Below are positions 14,929 to 21,484 of a DNA stretch of 21,484 nt, one piece after another. Numbering within the stretch: position 1 is the stretch's first letter; each line of letters begins with the position of its first letter. Where the stretch lies: the NCBI GenBank assembly GCA_009784085.1, contig WRCJ01000017.1, positions 1-21,484 of the forward strand, given 5' to 3'. This DNA comes from Oscillospiraceae bacterium. GTDB taxonomy: Bacteria; Bacillota; Clostridia; Oscillospirales; UBA929. The notes beneath the pieces were generated by a model. That model was given only the letters and a program-made list of their open reading frames with translations, searched no databases and had not been told where the DNA came from. The position numbers and the translations under genes are program-made.

Positions 14929-14976
14929 TAGTATCGAATATTCCATAGAATTATGCTATGATATTCCATGTACAGA
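14929..14976 (-). promoter_or_regulatory. 48-bp regulatory element, copy 2 (response-regulator gene)
   Basis: This is the second copy of the element at 13302-13349, here reading in the same direction as the gene. It starts TCTGTACATGGA, and ATGGAATAT words recur 23 bp apart. It ends 35 nt upstream of the -35 box of the response-regulator promoter. A further inverted repeat TACAGA-ACTA-TCTGTA (14971-14986) overlaps its outer end. The layout fits autoregulation. Confidence 0.7.
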
Positions 14977-15194
14977 ACTATCTGTAAAATGGTAAAATAA
15001 TTATGCAATACCTACAATACTGCCCCTATAATATGGCATGACATGCCGCCGTCACATCGAGGGTCGGTCGCCGGGTCCGTGCGCATGGGCATGGACGCAT
15101 GGGCGCATGGGTGCGGCGTTTTCGTTTTTTTCATTGCTATCTCCTTCTTCATTGATTTCCCCTTCGTGATGAACCTACCCCGCCACAAAGCCTC

Positions 15195-15224
15195 GCCACA
15201 AAGCCGGATATCCGGCTTTGTGGC
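15195..15224. repeat. 30-bp perfect palindrome (REP-like)
   Basis: The arms GCCACAAAGCCGGAT and ATCCGGCTTTGTGGC form a perfect 30-bp palindrome with no loop. A partial direct copy, GCCACAAAGCC, precedes it at 15183-15193. It lies in the divergent strip between the response regulator and the plus-strand genes and has no U-tract. Probably a mobile palindromic repeat unit, or else a protein site. Confidence 0.75.
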
Positions 15225-15247
15225 ACGCAGGTCATTAAAACTAAAAT

Positions 15248-15275
15248 TTGCGATGATGAATTATTGCGATGATGA
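15248..15275 (+). repeat. 12-bp direct repeat upstream of the duplicated-domain gene
   Basis: TTGCGATGATGA occurs exactly at 15248-15259 and 15264-15275, a 16-bp period, about 45 nt upstream of the start at 15321. It could be a regulator site. No convincing -35/-10 pair is seen for this gene. The rest of 14987-15190 holds GCATGG-type low-complexity sequence and no gene. Confidence 0.45.
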
Positions 15276-15320
15276 GAAGATGAATTGAGCCTTTGATGAA
15301 TGGAACTAGGAGGTCCCAGC

Positions 15321-16319
15321 ATGAGCAGCATGGAAAAATCTGAGGGCGCCCGGGTGGCCGCCCGCCCCAAAAGGAATAGATTATGGATCGCGGCCATCGC
15401 GTTGGCGCTTGTTGTCCTTCTGGGTCTGGGCGCCTACTTCCTATTTTTCGCCGACAGCCAAGCGGGCATGACCGACGAGGAAAAGATCGTCGACATGTAC
15501 AACCGCTTTATGGCCGCCCTGAAGAAAGGCGATATCAACGGCATGACCGCCTGCGCCCCGCCCGACCGGTACAGCAACGAGTTCCTCCTGGTGTTCGAGT
15601 TGGTCACCGACTTCAGGGGTTTTATCGAAGATGGGCTTTACCATGTCCAGGGCGTCGATCTCACCAATGACAGTTCGATGGTCAAGAGCTTTGTGGAGGC
15701 GGTGGATCTCGATTACCGCATCCGGCTGGGCGAGAAAATCGTCTTCGATCCGTCGGAGGCGAGGGAGTGGGCCACGCTCTATCTGACGCAGGCCATCACG
15801 ATAGACGGCGAGACATCCTATTTCCCCGTCTATTTCACGATGGTCAACTTGAATCACAAATGGTATATCGGCTACGCGCAGTTCATCGGCACCGAGGAGA
15901 CCCGGGCCAGGAGGCTGGTCGGGCGGTTCGTGGACGCGCTGAAGGCCGGCGACATCGAAGCCATGAGGGCTTGCTACGCGGAGGGCGTCCTGCAAGAGGA
16001 TTCCATCCCGCTGTTCGAAACGGTCGGCGCGCTCAAGGTCGCGCTGGCGGAAGGATACTACGGCGAATTAGACATCGACTACACCAACGACAACGCGATG
16101 CTGCGCAGCCTTGTCAAAGCGCTCGAACTCGATTTTATCGTCGAGGCTGAGATGGCTTTCTCGCAGGAGTTTGAAGAGGAGACCGCCAAGCTGTACGTGA
16201 TCGAGGTCTTTGCGAAGGACGGTGAACAGGCGTTGAACTCCACTTTTTTCAACTTAGTCAGGCGGGACAAGGTATGGTATCTCACCTTCGAGGATTTGGG
16301 AGAAGAGGCCGAGTTTTAG
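15321..16319 (+). CDS. Membrane-anchored protein with a tandemly duplicated extracytoplasmic domain
   Basis: The protein has 332 residues. ATG at 15321 is chosen over an upstream ATG because AGGAGG lies seven nt before it. A short basic cytoplasmic head (RPKRNR) is followed by one membrane segment (about residues 21-43), with the remainder outside. That part contains two copies of one ~135-residue domain, about residues 53-186 and 192-325. Matching pairs are VDMYNRFMAALKKGDINGM with VGRFVDALKAGDIEAM, VDLTNDSSMVKSFVEAVDLD with IDYTNDNAMLRSLVKALELD, and NLNHKWYI with RRDKVWYL. The helical start with GD-x-x-x-M and the C-terminal K-W-Y strand resemble NTF2-like folds seen in DUF4878-type lipoproteins; that assignment is tentative. 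Function is unknown. It lies upstream of the secreted GH3-like gene on the same strand, 159 bp apart. Confidence 0.8.
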   Translation: MSSMEKSEGARVAARPKRNRLWIAAIALALVVLLGLGAYFLFFADSQAGMTDEEKIVDMYNRFMAALKKGDINGMTACAPPDRYSNEFLLVFELVTDFRGFIEDGLYHVQGVDLTNDSSMVKSFVEAVDLDYRIRLGEKIVFDPSEAREWATLYLTQAITIDGETSYFPVYFTMVNLNHKWYIGYAQFIGTEETRARRLVGRFVDALKAGDIEAMRACYAEGVLQEDSIPLFETVGALKVALAEGYYGELDIDYTNDNAMLRSLVKALELDFIVEAEMAFSQEFEEETAKLYVIEVFAKDGEQALNSTFFNLVRRDKVWYLTFEDLGEEAEF

Positions 16320-16478
16320 TCACGGGACACATGCGGGCTTTTGGCTCGCGATCATCATGGTTTTTCATTCTCTTTGGCTTCTTCATGGTATCCCGCCGCA
16401 GGGAGCCAGCATGACGGGAGGCAGGAAAAGAAGAGGGGAATGCAAAAATAAATATTTACCAAAAGGAGAGAGGAACAC

Positions 16479-19400
16479 ATGCAAACACATCGCAAGAAGA
16501 GAGGACTAAGTTTGGTGCTGGCGATTCTCATGGTGGCCACGCTGCTTCCGTGGGCAATACCCGCGGCGTTAGCGGAGGATCCCGTCTTCGCCATCTGCCC
16601 GAGCGGCGGCTTACAAGGGATGCCGCTGTTCAACGGCAACCCCGACGACCTGGAAGCCTATCTCGACACGCTGTGGGCGTACTGCGGCGTCGAGGGCTTC
16701 GCCGTCCACGCCACCGAATCGCGCAACAACTCCGTCGGCTACTACACGCTGGTCAAGGGCGCCAACGCCGGCAAGCGGATCGTCTCCGGCCATAGGGCCG
16801 TCGACGTCAACGGCGGCACCTCCAGCGCGGTGCCCAGTTCGGCCGGTTTCGCGCACTCGTGGAACGCTGCGCTGGCCGAAGAAGTGGGAAGGGTCGCCGG
16901 TAACGAGAGGCTCGCCACCATCAACCATGCGTACAGCAACCTCGCAAACCTCCAGCTCAATGTCTACGGCGCCGACGCCGACATCCGCGTGAACCAGAAT
17001 AACGGGCGTTTCTACAATGGCTTCGGCGGCGAGGATCCCATGCACTCTGTGGCGTTGGCCGCGGGCTGGGCCGGCGGCATGAACGGCACGCTCGATGAGG
17101 TCTACCCAGACGGCACCGTCAACACAGACCGCTTCTGGCTGAAGCACAGCTTCGGCACGAAGCACTTCCCCAACTACGGCGGCGAGTACAACCGCCAGAG
17201 CTACATCGTCAACGCCTCGGCCCGCGGCAGCATGGAGTACCACTACATGACCGGCATCGGCCTGGCCAAGACCAACACAATCAACGGCTTCATGTCCTCC
17301 TTCGGCAGCATGAACGGCATCCCGACCGTCATGACGCCCATCAAGAAGTATGTCAACAGCTATGCCAAATGGGCCCAGTTCAGCAGCCCGGACTACAACG
17401 CCCAGGCCGGCATCACCAGCAACAACACCTATAATGGCTATCAGCCCTATGGCGGCAGTCTCTTGGACGGCGCCCCCAATAACAGCGCGTTCGCTTCGCT
17501 CATCTCGTTGACCCGCAACCAGGGCGGCGGCTCCGCCGGCCAGCTCGACAATGCCTTGCCCGGCGCCTTGTGGGAAGCCGTCTACAACGCCAACTATGGC
17601 GGCCTGTGGGGCATTACCCCCGACGACGTGAGGCTGTCCGGCCGCGACCAGATGATCAACATCATCCGCCTCGGCGTCTTCAACGAGCGCACGAACTACA
17701 CCACCACCGGCAAGCAGATCAATTGGCCCTATATCGAAGTGTCCTCCGGCGGGAGCCTGGCTTCGACCATGAACAGGAACAACCTGGATCACCAGGCGGT
17801 CATCCTGCGCGCCGCCCAAGAGATCCCGGTACTGCTGAAAAACAACGGCGTACTGCCCCTCGCCAAGGATAACAAAGTGTATTCGCTCGGCTATAAGACC
17901 AGCCACATGAATGTCCCGCAGTACAACGTCAGCCCCCAGACCACCATCACCAATTCCGGCTTGACCCCGATCGTCGGCTTGCAGCGCGTGGGCGGCACGG
18001 CCAACGTCATCAACAACACCACCGTCCTGGCCAACGGCGTGATCACGGCCATCAAGAACGGCGATGGCACCTATTGGTATTCAGATGGGACGACGGGCAA
18101 CATCACCGCGAGGGCCAAGCCCGAAACCGGCTTCACGGATAACTTCCTCTTCTCCGTGCTCACTTACGGGCAGGGCACCGTCTGGGTCCATCCGTTGGCC
18201 CGGATCGGCAACTCCCTCACCACCACCAACGCCAACAACGCCGCCGTCACCGGCTCGGGCACCGTCATGAGCCTCACGGCCAACACCGCGACCTCCACGC
18301 TGCGCGTTGAGGAAGGCGCAAACGGCAAGTACCACCTGATGGTGGGCAACATGGCCCAGAACAGCTGGACATCATACTACAGCGGCCGCCTGCTGTACAA
18401 CAACAACGGCAACATCCAAGCCTACAACGCCACCTTGGGCAACATCGCCACCGCCGCCACCCAGAGGGCGCTGGCCTCGACCCAGTTCGAGTTTGAAATC
18501 GTCGACAAGGGCGGCTACAACCTGGCCACCGACGGCGACGCAGCCATCGTCTTCCTCGGCAACAACACGCTCGGTCTCAGCGAGGGCAACGACCGCGGCA
18601 CCATCGACATGGGCTTTGCCCAGCACACGCTGGCTTCCGGCGTGGCCGCGAAATATCCGGGCAAGACCATCGTCGTCGTCGCGTCCAACGAGCCGGTGCT
18701 GATCAATGAGCTCAAAGAGGATCCCAACATCGGCGCCATCATCCTGAATTACAATGGCGGCGGATTCTCCTCCTATGGCTTGGCCCAGTGCATTTACGGC
18801 GATGTCGACTTCACGGGCCGCACGGCCACCACTTGGTACAAATCCAACGACGTCTTCCCCTATGTGGACAAATACATCTCCTCCTCCAGCTCCACCTTTA
18901 CCGTGGCAAACGTAGACCCGCGCTACGCGCACAGCAACTTAACCCAGACCGACCCCGAGAGCACCAGGCTGACCTATTGGTACGCCGATCCCGCCGATGT
19001 CGCCTTCGCCTTCGGCGCCGGCCTGAGCTATGCCACCTTCGAGTATAGCAACATGTCGGCGGGCGCGTTCAAAGCGGACGGCTCCTTCGACGTAACGGTC
19101 ACCGTGAAGAACACCAGCGCCATAGCCAGCCAGGAAGTGCTGCAGCTCTATGCCAGCAACCCCGACTCGGCTTACGGCGACGCGGCGCCCGGCCAAAAGC
19201 TTGTCGCGTTTGACAAAGTCGCCCTCGCCGCCGGCGAGAGCAAGACCGTCACGCTGAACGTCGATCCGCTGTACATCTCCATTTGGGATGTCAGCATCGA
19301 CGACTATCTGATCGAAGACGGCGAATACGACCTCTACTTCGGCTCCGATTGCTACACGTCGAAGCTCGGCATCAAGTTCGTCGTCGACGAGGGCAATGTG

Positions 19401-20342
19401 GTCTCGACCCTGCGCCCGGAGACGCCCATCAACGTATTTGACAGGAGCTTCATGGCCAGGAGCGTCGTGTACCGCGAGTTCGCCAAAGAGAACTCCATCA
19501 AGGGCTTCAGGAGCGGCGCACCGGCTGCGGCTTACTACGTTGTCATGTCCCGTGAAGCGGGCAGCTACACGGCCATCAAGAATGTCCAGCTCAACAGCGA
19601 TCTCGACAGGGTAACCTCCATCACGGCCAGCGTGGCCAAGATCCCCGCCGGCGCGACTTCCATCGAAGTCCGCCTCGACGCCCCCGACGGCCCGCTCTAC
19701 GCCACCATCCCCGTGACCCAGACCTCCGAGCGGTCGTACAACACCACCTCTGACGGCATCCGGCTCCACGCCACGGTTCGTGAGATCGGCTACGTCGATC
19801 GCACGGTCGATGTGGTCAAGGCAGACGGCGTCCACGATCTGTACTTTGTCTTTGGCGGCGAGGACGCCCGCCTCAACACCATCCAGTTGAACTATGCGGT
19901 TGTCAAGACTGAGCTTGCCGACGCCATCGGTGATTTCGAAGCGCTCAACCCCTACGCCTGGATGGGGACTGACTCTTGGGACGACGCCGTGGAAGCCTAC
20001 GAAGCCGCCCTCGCGGTCTTTGACGACGACGACGCCACGCAGGCTGAAGTGGATCAAGCGACCGCTGATCTGCTCGACGCCATCGACGCCCTTGTGGTGC
20101 CGTTTGTCAAACTGCTCCCCGGCCAGCCCTCCACGGCACCGTTGAGGGTCAAGCAGACGTATCAGATCACCCTCGATAGCAACCTGAACGATCTGGTCTT
20201 CTTCTCCTCCAACTCGGCCAATGTGACGGTTTCCGCGACCGGCCTCTTGACTGGCGTCAAGGCTGGTTTGGCGGTCATCACAGCCAGATCGCTCTCCAAT
20301 CCCACGGTAATCGTGAACATCGTTGTGACCTGCACCATCTAA
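16479..20342 (+). CDS. Secreted multidomain glycoside hydrolase family 3-like protein
   Basis: The protein has 1287 residues, and ATG at 16479 has an AGGAGAG-type site upstream. A signal peptide ends AALA (cleavage after residue 32). Residues about 60-330 form a divergent GH3 barrel: NNGRFYNGFGGEDPMHSVALA, KHFPNYGGEYNRQ (Lys228-His229), FMSSFGSMNGIPTVM, and SSPDYNA, whose Asp305 is the best nucleophile candidate. Residues about 437-840 are the GH3 C-terminal domain (HQAVILRAAQEIPVLLKNNG; GNDRGTIDMGFAQHTLAS), split by a beta-rich insertion (about 510-670). Next come an Fn3-like domain (about 852-960), a CBM6-like segment (about 984-1145), a FIVAR helical module (about 1148-1206) and a C-terminal bacterial Ig-like (BID_2) domain. 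There is no LPXTG or SLH anchor, so it is probably released. GH3 enzymes remove beta-glucosyl, xylosyl or GlcNAc units, among others; the substrate here cannot be named. The usual S-D-W nucleophile motif is absent. Confidence 0.88.
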   Translation: MQTHRKKRGLSLVLAILMVATLLPWAIPAALAEDPVFAICPSGGLQGMPLFNGNPDDLEAYLDTLWAYCGVEGFAVHATESRNNSVGYYTLVKGANAGKRIVSGHRAVDVNGGTSSAVPSSAGFAHSWNAALAEEVGRVAGNERLATINHAYSNLANLQLNVYGADADIRVNQNNGRFYNGFGGEDPMHSVALAAGWAGGMNGTLDEVYPDGTVNTDRFWLKHSFGTKHFPNYGGEYNRQSYIVNASARGSMEYHYMTGIGLAKTNTINGFMSSFGSMNGIPTVMTPIKKYVNSYAKWAQFSSPDYNAQAGITSNNTYNGYQPYGGSLLDGAPNNSAFASLISLTRNQGGGSAGQLDNALPGALWEAVYNANYGGLWGITPDDVRLSGRDQMINIIRLGVFNERTNYTTTGKQINWPYIEVSSGGSLASTMNRNNLDHQAVILRAAQEIPVLLKNNGVLPLAKDNKVYSLGYKTSHMNVPQYNVSPQTTITNSGLTPIVGLQRVGGTANVINNTTVLANGVITAIKNGDGTYWYSDGTTGNITARAKPETGFTDNFLFSVLTYGQGTVWVHPLARIGNSLTTTNANNAAVTGSGTVMSLTANTATSTLRVEEGANGKYHLMVGNMAQNSWTSYYSGRLLYNNNGNIQAYNATLGNIATAATQRALASTQFEFEIVDKGGYNLATDGDAAIVFLGNNTLGLSEGNDRGTIDMGFAQHTLASGVAAKYPGKTIVVVASNEPVLINELKEDPNIGAIILNYNGGGFSSYGLAQCIYGDVDFTGRTATTWYKSNDVFPYVDKYISSSSSTFTVANVDPRYAHSNLTQTDPESTRLTYWYADPADVAFAFGAGLSYATFEYSNMSAGAFKADGSFDVTVTVKNTSAIASQEVLQLYASNPDSAYGDAAPGQKLVAFDKVALAAGESKTVTLNVDPLYISIWDVSIDDYLIEDGEYDLYFGSDCYTSKLGIKFVVDEGNVVSTLRPETPINVFDRSFMARSVVYREFAKENSIKGFRSGAPAAAYYVVMSREAGSYTAIKNVQLNSDLDRVTSITASVAKIPAGATSIEVRLDAPDGPLYATIPVTQTSERSYNTTSDGIRLHATVREIGYVDRTVDVVKADGVHDLYFVFGGEDARLNTIQLNYAVVKTELADAIGDFEALNPYAWMGTDSWDDAVEAYEAALAVFDDDDATQAEVDQATADLLDAIDALVVPFVKLLPGQPSTAPLRVKQTYQITLDSNLNDLVFFSSNSANVTVSATGLLTGVKAGLAVITARSLSNPTVIVNIVVTCTI

Positions 20343-20356
20343 AACGTTGCATAATA

Positions 20357-20398
20357 GGGCAGAGAACCGTCGCGCGGAAACGTGCGGCGGTCTCGCCC
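20357..20398 (+). other. Long RNA-hairpin candidate with GAAA tetraloop
   Basis: GGGC (20357-20360) pairs with GCCC (20395-20398), and inside it 20362-20376 pairs with 20381-20394, with bulged A residues and two G-U pairs, closed by a GAAA tetraloop (20377-20380). The stem is about 18 bp. It lies 15 nt after the GH3-like stop. There is no U-tract, so it is a poor intrinsic terminator; mRNA 3'-end protection or attenuation is possible. Confidence 0.6.
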
Positions 20399-20405
20399 GC
20401 ATTTC

Positions 20406-20420
20406 CCCGCGAGTCGCGGG
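20406..20420 (+). repeat. Short GC-rich hairpin (CCCGCG-AGT-CGCGGG)
   Basis: A 6-bp perfect stem with a three-base loop follows directly after the larger hairpin and ends 25 nt before the next start codon. As DNA it is a near-perfect 15-bp palindrome, so it could be either an operator or an RNA hairpin. Confidence 0.5.
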
Positions 20421-20445
20421 AAGAGTTCAGAGAGGAACTGATAGA

Positions 20446-21484
20446 ATGAAGAGAAACAAGAGCATCTCGCTCACCCTTGCCCTTGCATTTCTGATCGCTT
20501 CATTCACAGCCTTCGGCCAGCCGATGATCGCCTTTGCGGCCGATCTCATCACCTCCTTGTATTTTGAGATCGACCATACCCCCGGTGAATATCTAAACCT
20601 TGAGCATGTCACCATCACGGATGAGAGGTATGAACTCTCCAGTACCAATTATGGCGACGTCGACCAAATCCCCGATGAATATAAGGAGAACTTTCCGCAA
20701 TACGATTTTTTGGAAGGGCATTACGCCGGCTTCATCGTTCTGGCAGTTGAGGATAACGAGTTTTCTCCGGGGTTGTCGGAAGAGGATGTCTCTTTGTCTT
20801 GTGGCGTAGTCCTCAAGGTGGAATGGGATTCACCGGGCCAGGTATTTGTCCACATCTATTTCCCGCCCGAGGGCGAGGTGCCGGCCCCTACGGTCAGCGT
20901 CAGCCCGCCCGTGTGGACCGGGACGGTTGGCCAGACGGCGCTCTTTACGGCTACGGCGTCCAGCAACGCGGATGCCGGGCCGGGTACATTTTCCTACCAG
21001 TGGTACAAAGACGGGGTTCCGCTTGCGGGTAAGACATCGTATCAGCTCTCCATTTCCCCCGTGGCCTCCTCCGATGCCGGTATGTATACATGCCGTGTCC
21101 GGGAGGATGTGGGCGGCGATCTGAGTCCGGAAGGCATCAGCAACGCGGCGCAGTTGGTCGTGAGTGTACCTATTATTGACATCACGGCGGCGGGCGTCAC
21201 CGGCCTGGTGGCCCCCGCGCCCGGGAGCGCGCCGAGCGGCGCGGCCAGCCCGGCCCATACGACCTACACCGTGACCTCGGTCACATGGAGCCCCAACCCG
21301 GTTCGGTTCGGCTACGACGAGGCCTACGCGGCCACCGTCGTCCTGACGGCCAACGCCGGGCACCGGTTCGCCGGCACGATCGCGCCCACCGCGAACGCCG
21401 GGGCCGCGGGCGCCGGCACGATAACCGGCGGCGCGGCGCAGAACACGCTCACCTTCACGGTCACCTTCGCGGCGACCGGCCCCG
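20446..21484 (+). CDS. Secreted Ig-domain surface protein (partial, C-terminus beyond right edge)
   Basis: ATG at 20446 opens a frame of 346 codons that is still open at the window edge. An AGAGG-type site lies about 10 nt upstream. A signal peptide is clear (MKRNKSISLTLALAFLIAS, ending near AFAA, residues 30-32). Residues about 33-145 form a mostly acidic region I do not recognise. Residues about 150-245 are an Ig-like domain with the classic pattern YQWYKDGVPL, then SSDAGMYTCRV. From about residue 248 a different beta-rich domain starts (VTGLVAPAPG, VTSVTWSPNP, VVLTANAGHRF), of a kind often tandemly repeated in clostridial surface proteins. It probably continues beyond the edge as a large adhesin or cell-surface protein. 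It follows the GH3-like gene by 103 bp on the same strand. Any anchor motif would lie outside the window. Confidence 0.85.
   Translation, partial: MKRNKSISLTLALAFLIASFTAFGQPMIAFAADLITSLYFEIDHTPGEYLNLEHVTITDERYELSSTNYGDVDQIPDEYKENFPQYDFLEGHYAGFIVLAVEDNEFSPGLSEEDVSLSCGVVLKVEWDSPGQVFVHIYFPPEGEVPAPTVSVSPPVWTGTVGQTALFTATASSNADAGPGTFSYQWYKDGVPLAGKTSYQLSISPVASSDAGMYTCRVREDVGGDLSPEGISNAAQLVVSVPIIDITAAGVTGLVAPAPGSAPSGAASPAHTTYTVTSVTWSPNPVRFGYDEAYAATVVLTANAGHRFAGTIAPTANAGAAGAGTITGGAAQNTLTFTVTFAATGP

Noticed and set aside
14811..15008. N-terminal extension of the response regulator up to 15008
   Set aside because: It would translate through a consensus promoter and the 48-bp element; the receiver domain begins exactly at the ATG at 14810 with an AGGAGG site.
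16320..16478. Terminator or promoter in the gap before the GH3-like gene
   Set aside because: There is a short imperfect stem near 16333 and some T-runs, but neither a convincing hairpin with U-tract nor a paired -35/-10.
16611..17906. Long minus-strand open frames opposite the GH3-like gene (also 18939-20402)
   Set aside because: Their products are Val/Gly/Asp-rich mirror images of GC-rich codons on the other strand; no start signal or domain is visible.

Overview
The window comes from a GC-rich bacterium that looks like a fermentative, polysaccharide-using member of the Bacillota (Firmicutes). The grounds are strong AGGAGG-type ribosome binding sites, lipoprotein sugar-binding proteins with LTGC lipoboxes, an ABC importer with no dedicated ATPase, a YesN-type response regulator, a VanZ-like protein, and secreted proteins with FIVAR, bacterial Ig-like and Ig modules. 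This is inference from gene content; there is no rRNA or tRNA in the window to place the organism.

Layout. (1) Positions 1-838, minus strand: the N-terminal 279 codons of a sugar-binding lipoprotein with its own promoter; the rest lies beyond the left edge. (2) About 840-1530: a non-coding strip with a strong hairpin and a mosaic of dispersed GC-rich repeats. (3) 1530-6228, minus strand: a tightly coupled L-rhamnose catabolic operon in the order rhamnulokinase (rhaB), class II aldolase, L-rhamnose isomerase (rhaA), PHP-domain protein; three of its junctions overlap or nearly touch. (4) 6571-14810, minus strand: an uptake and cleavage block in transcription order response regulator, binding lipoprotein, two permeases, VanZ-like membrane protein and a cytoplasmic GH78 alpha-L-rhamnosidase. 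(5) 14811-15320: a non-coding strip with a consensus promoter, a regulatory element and a 30-bp perfect palindrome. (6) 15321 to the right end, plus strand: a membrane-anchored protein with a duplicated domain, a large secreted multidomain GH3-like protein, and the start of a secreted Ig-domain protein.

How the parts fit. A rhamnose-containing oligosaccharide would be bound by the lipoprotein at 11851-13242, imported by the two permeases with a shared ATPase encoded elsewhere, cut inside the cell by the signal-less GH78 enzyme, and the freed L-rhamnose passed through isomerase, kinase and aldolase. The PHP protein is translationally coupled to the isomerase but has no assigned step. The response regulator has no partner histidine kinase in the window.

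The most useful new observation is a 48-bp element (38 of 48 positions identical) present upstream of both the response-regulator gene and the binding-protein gene. An 11-base piece of it recurs in the rhaB leader. This suggests one regulon with autoregulation. Other points of interest are a repeat array plus hairpin between the binding-protein and permease genes, a coding minisatellite at the start of rhaA, and a PHP gene whose last codons lie inside a dispersed repeat.
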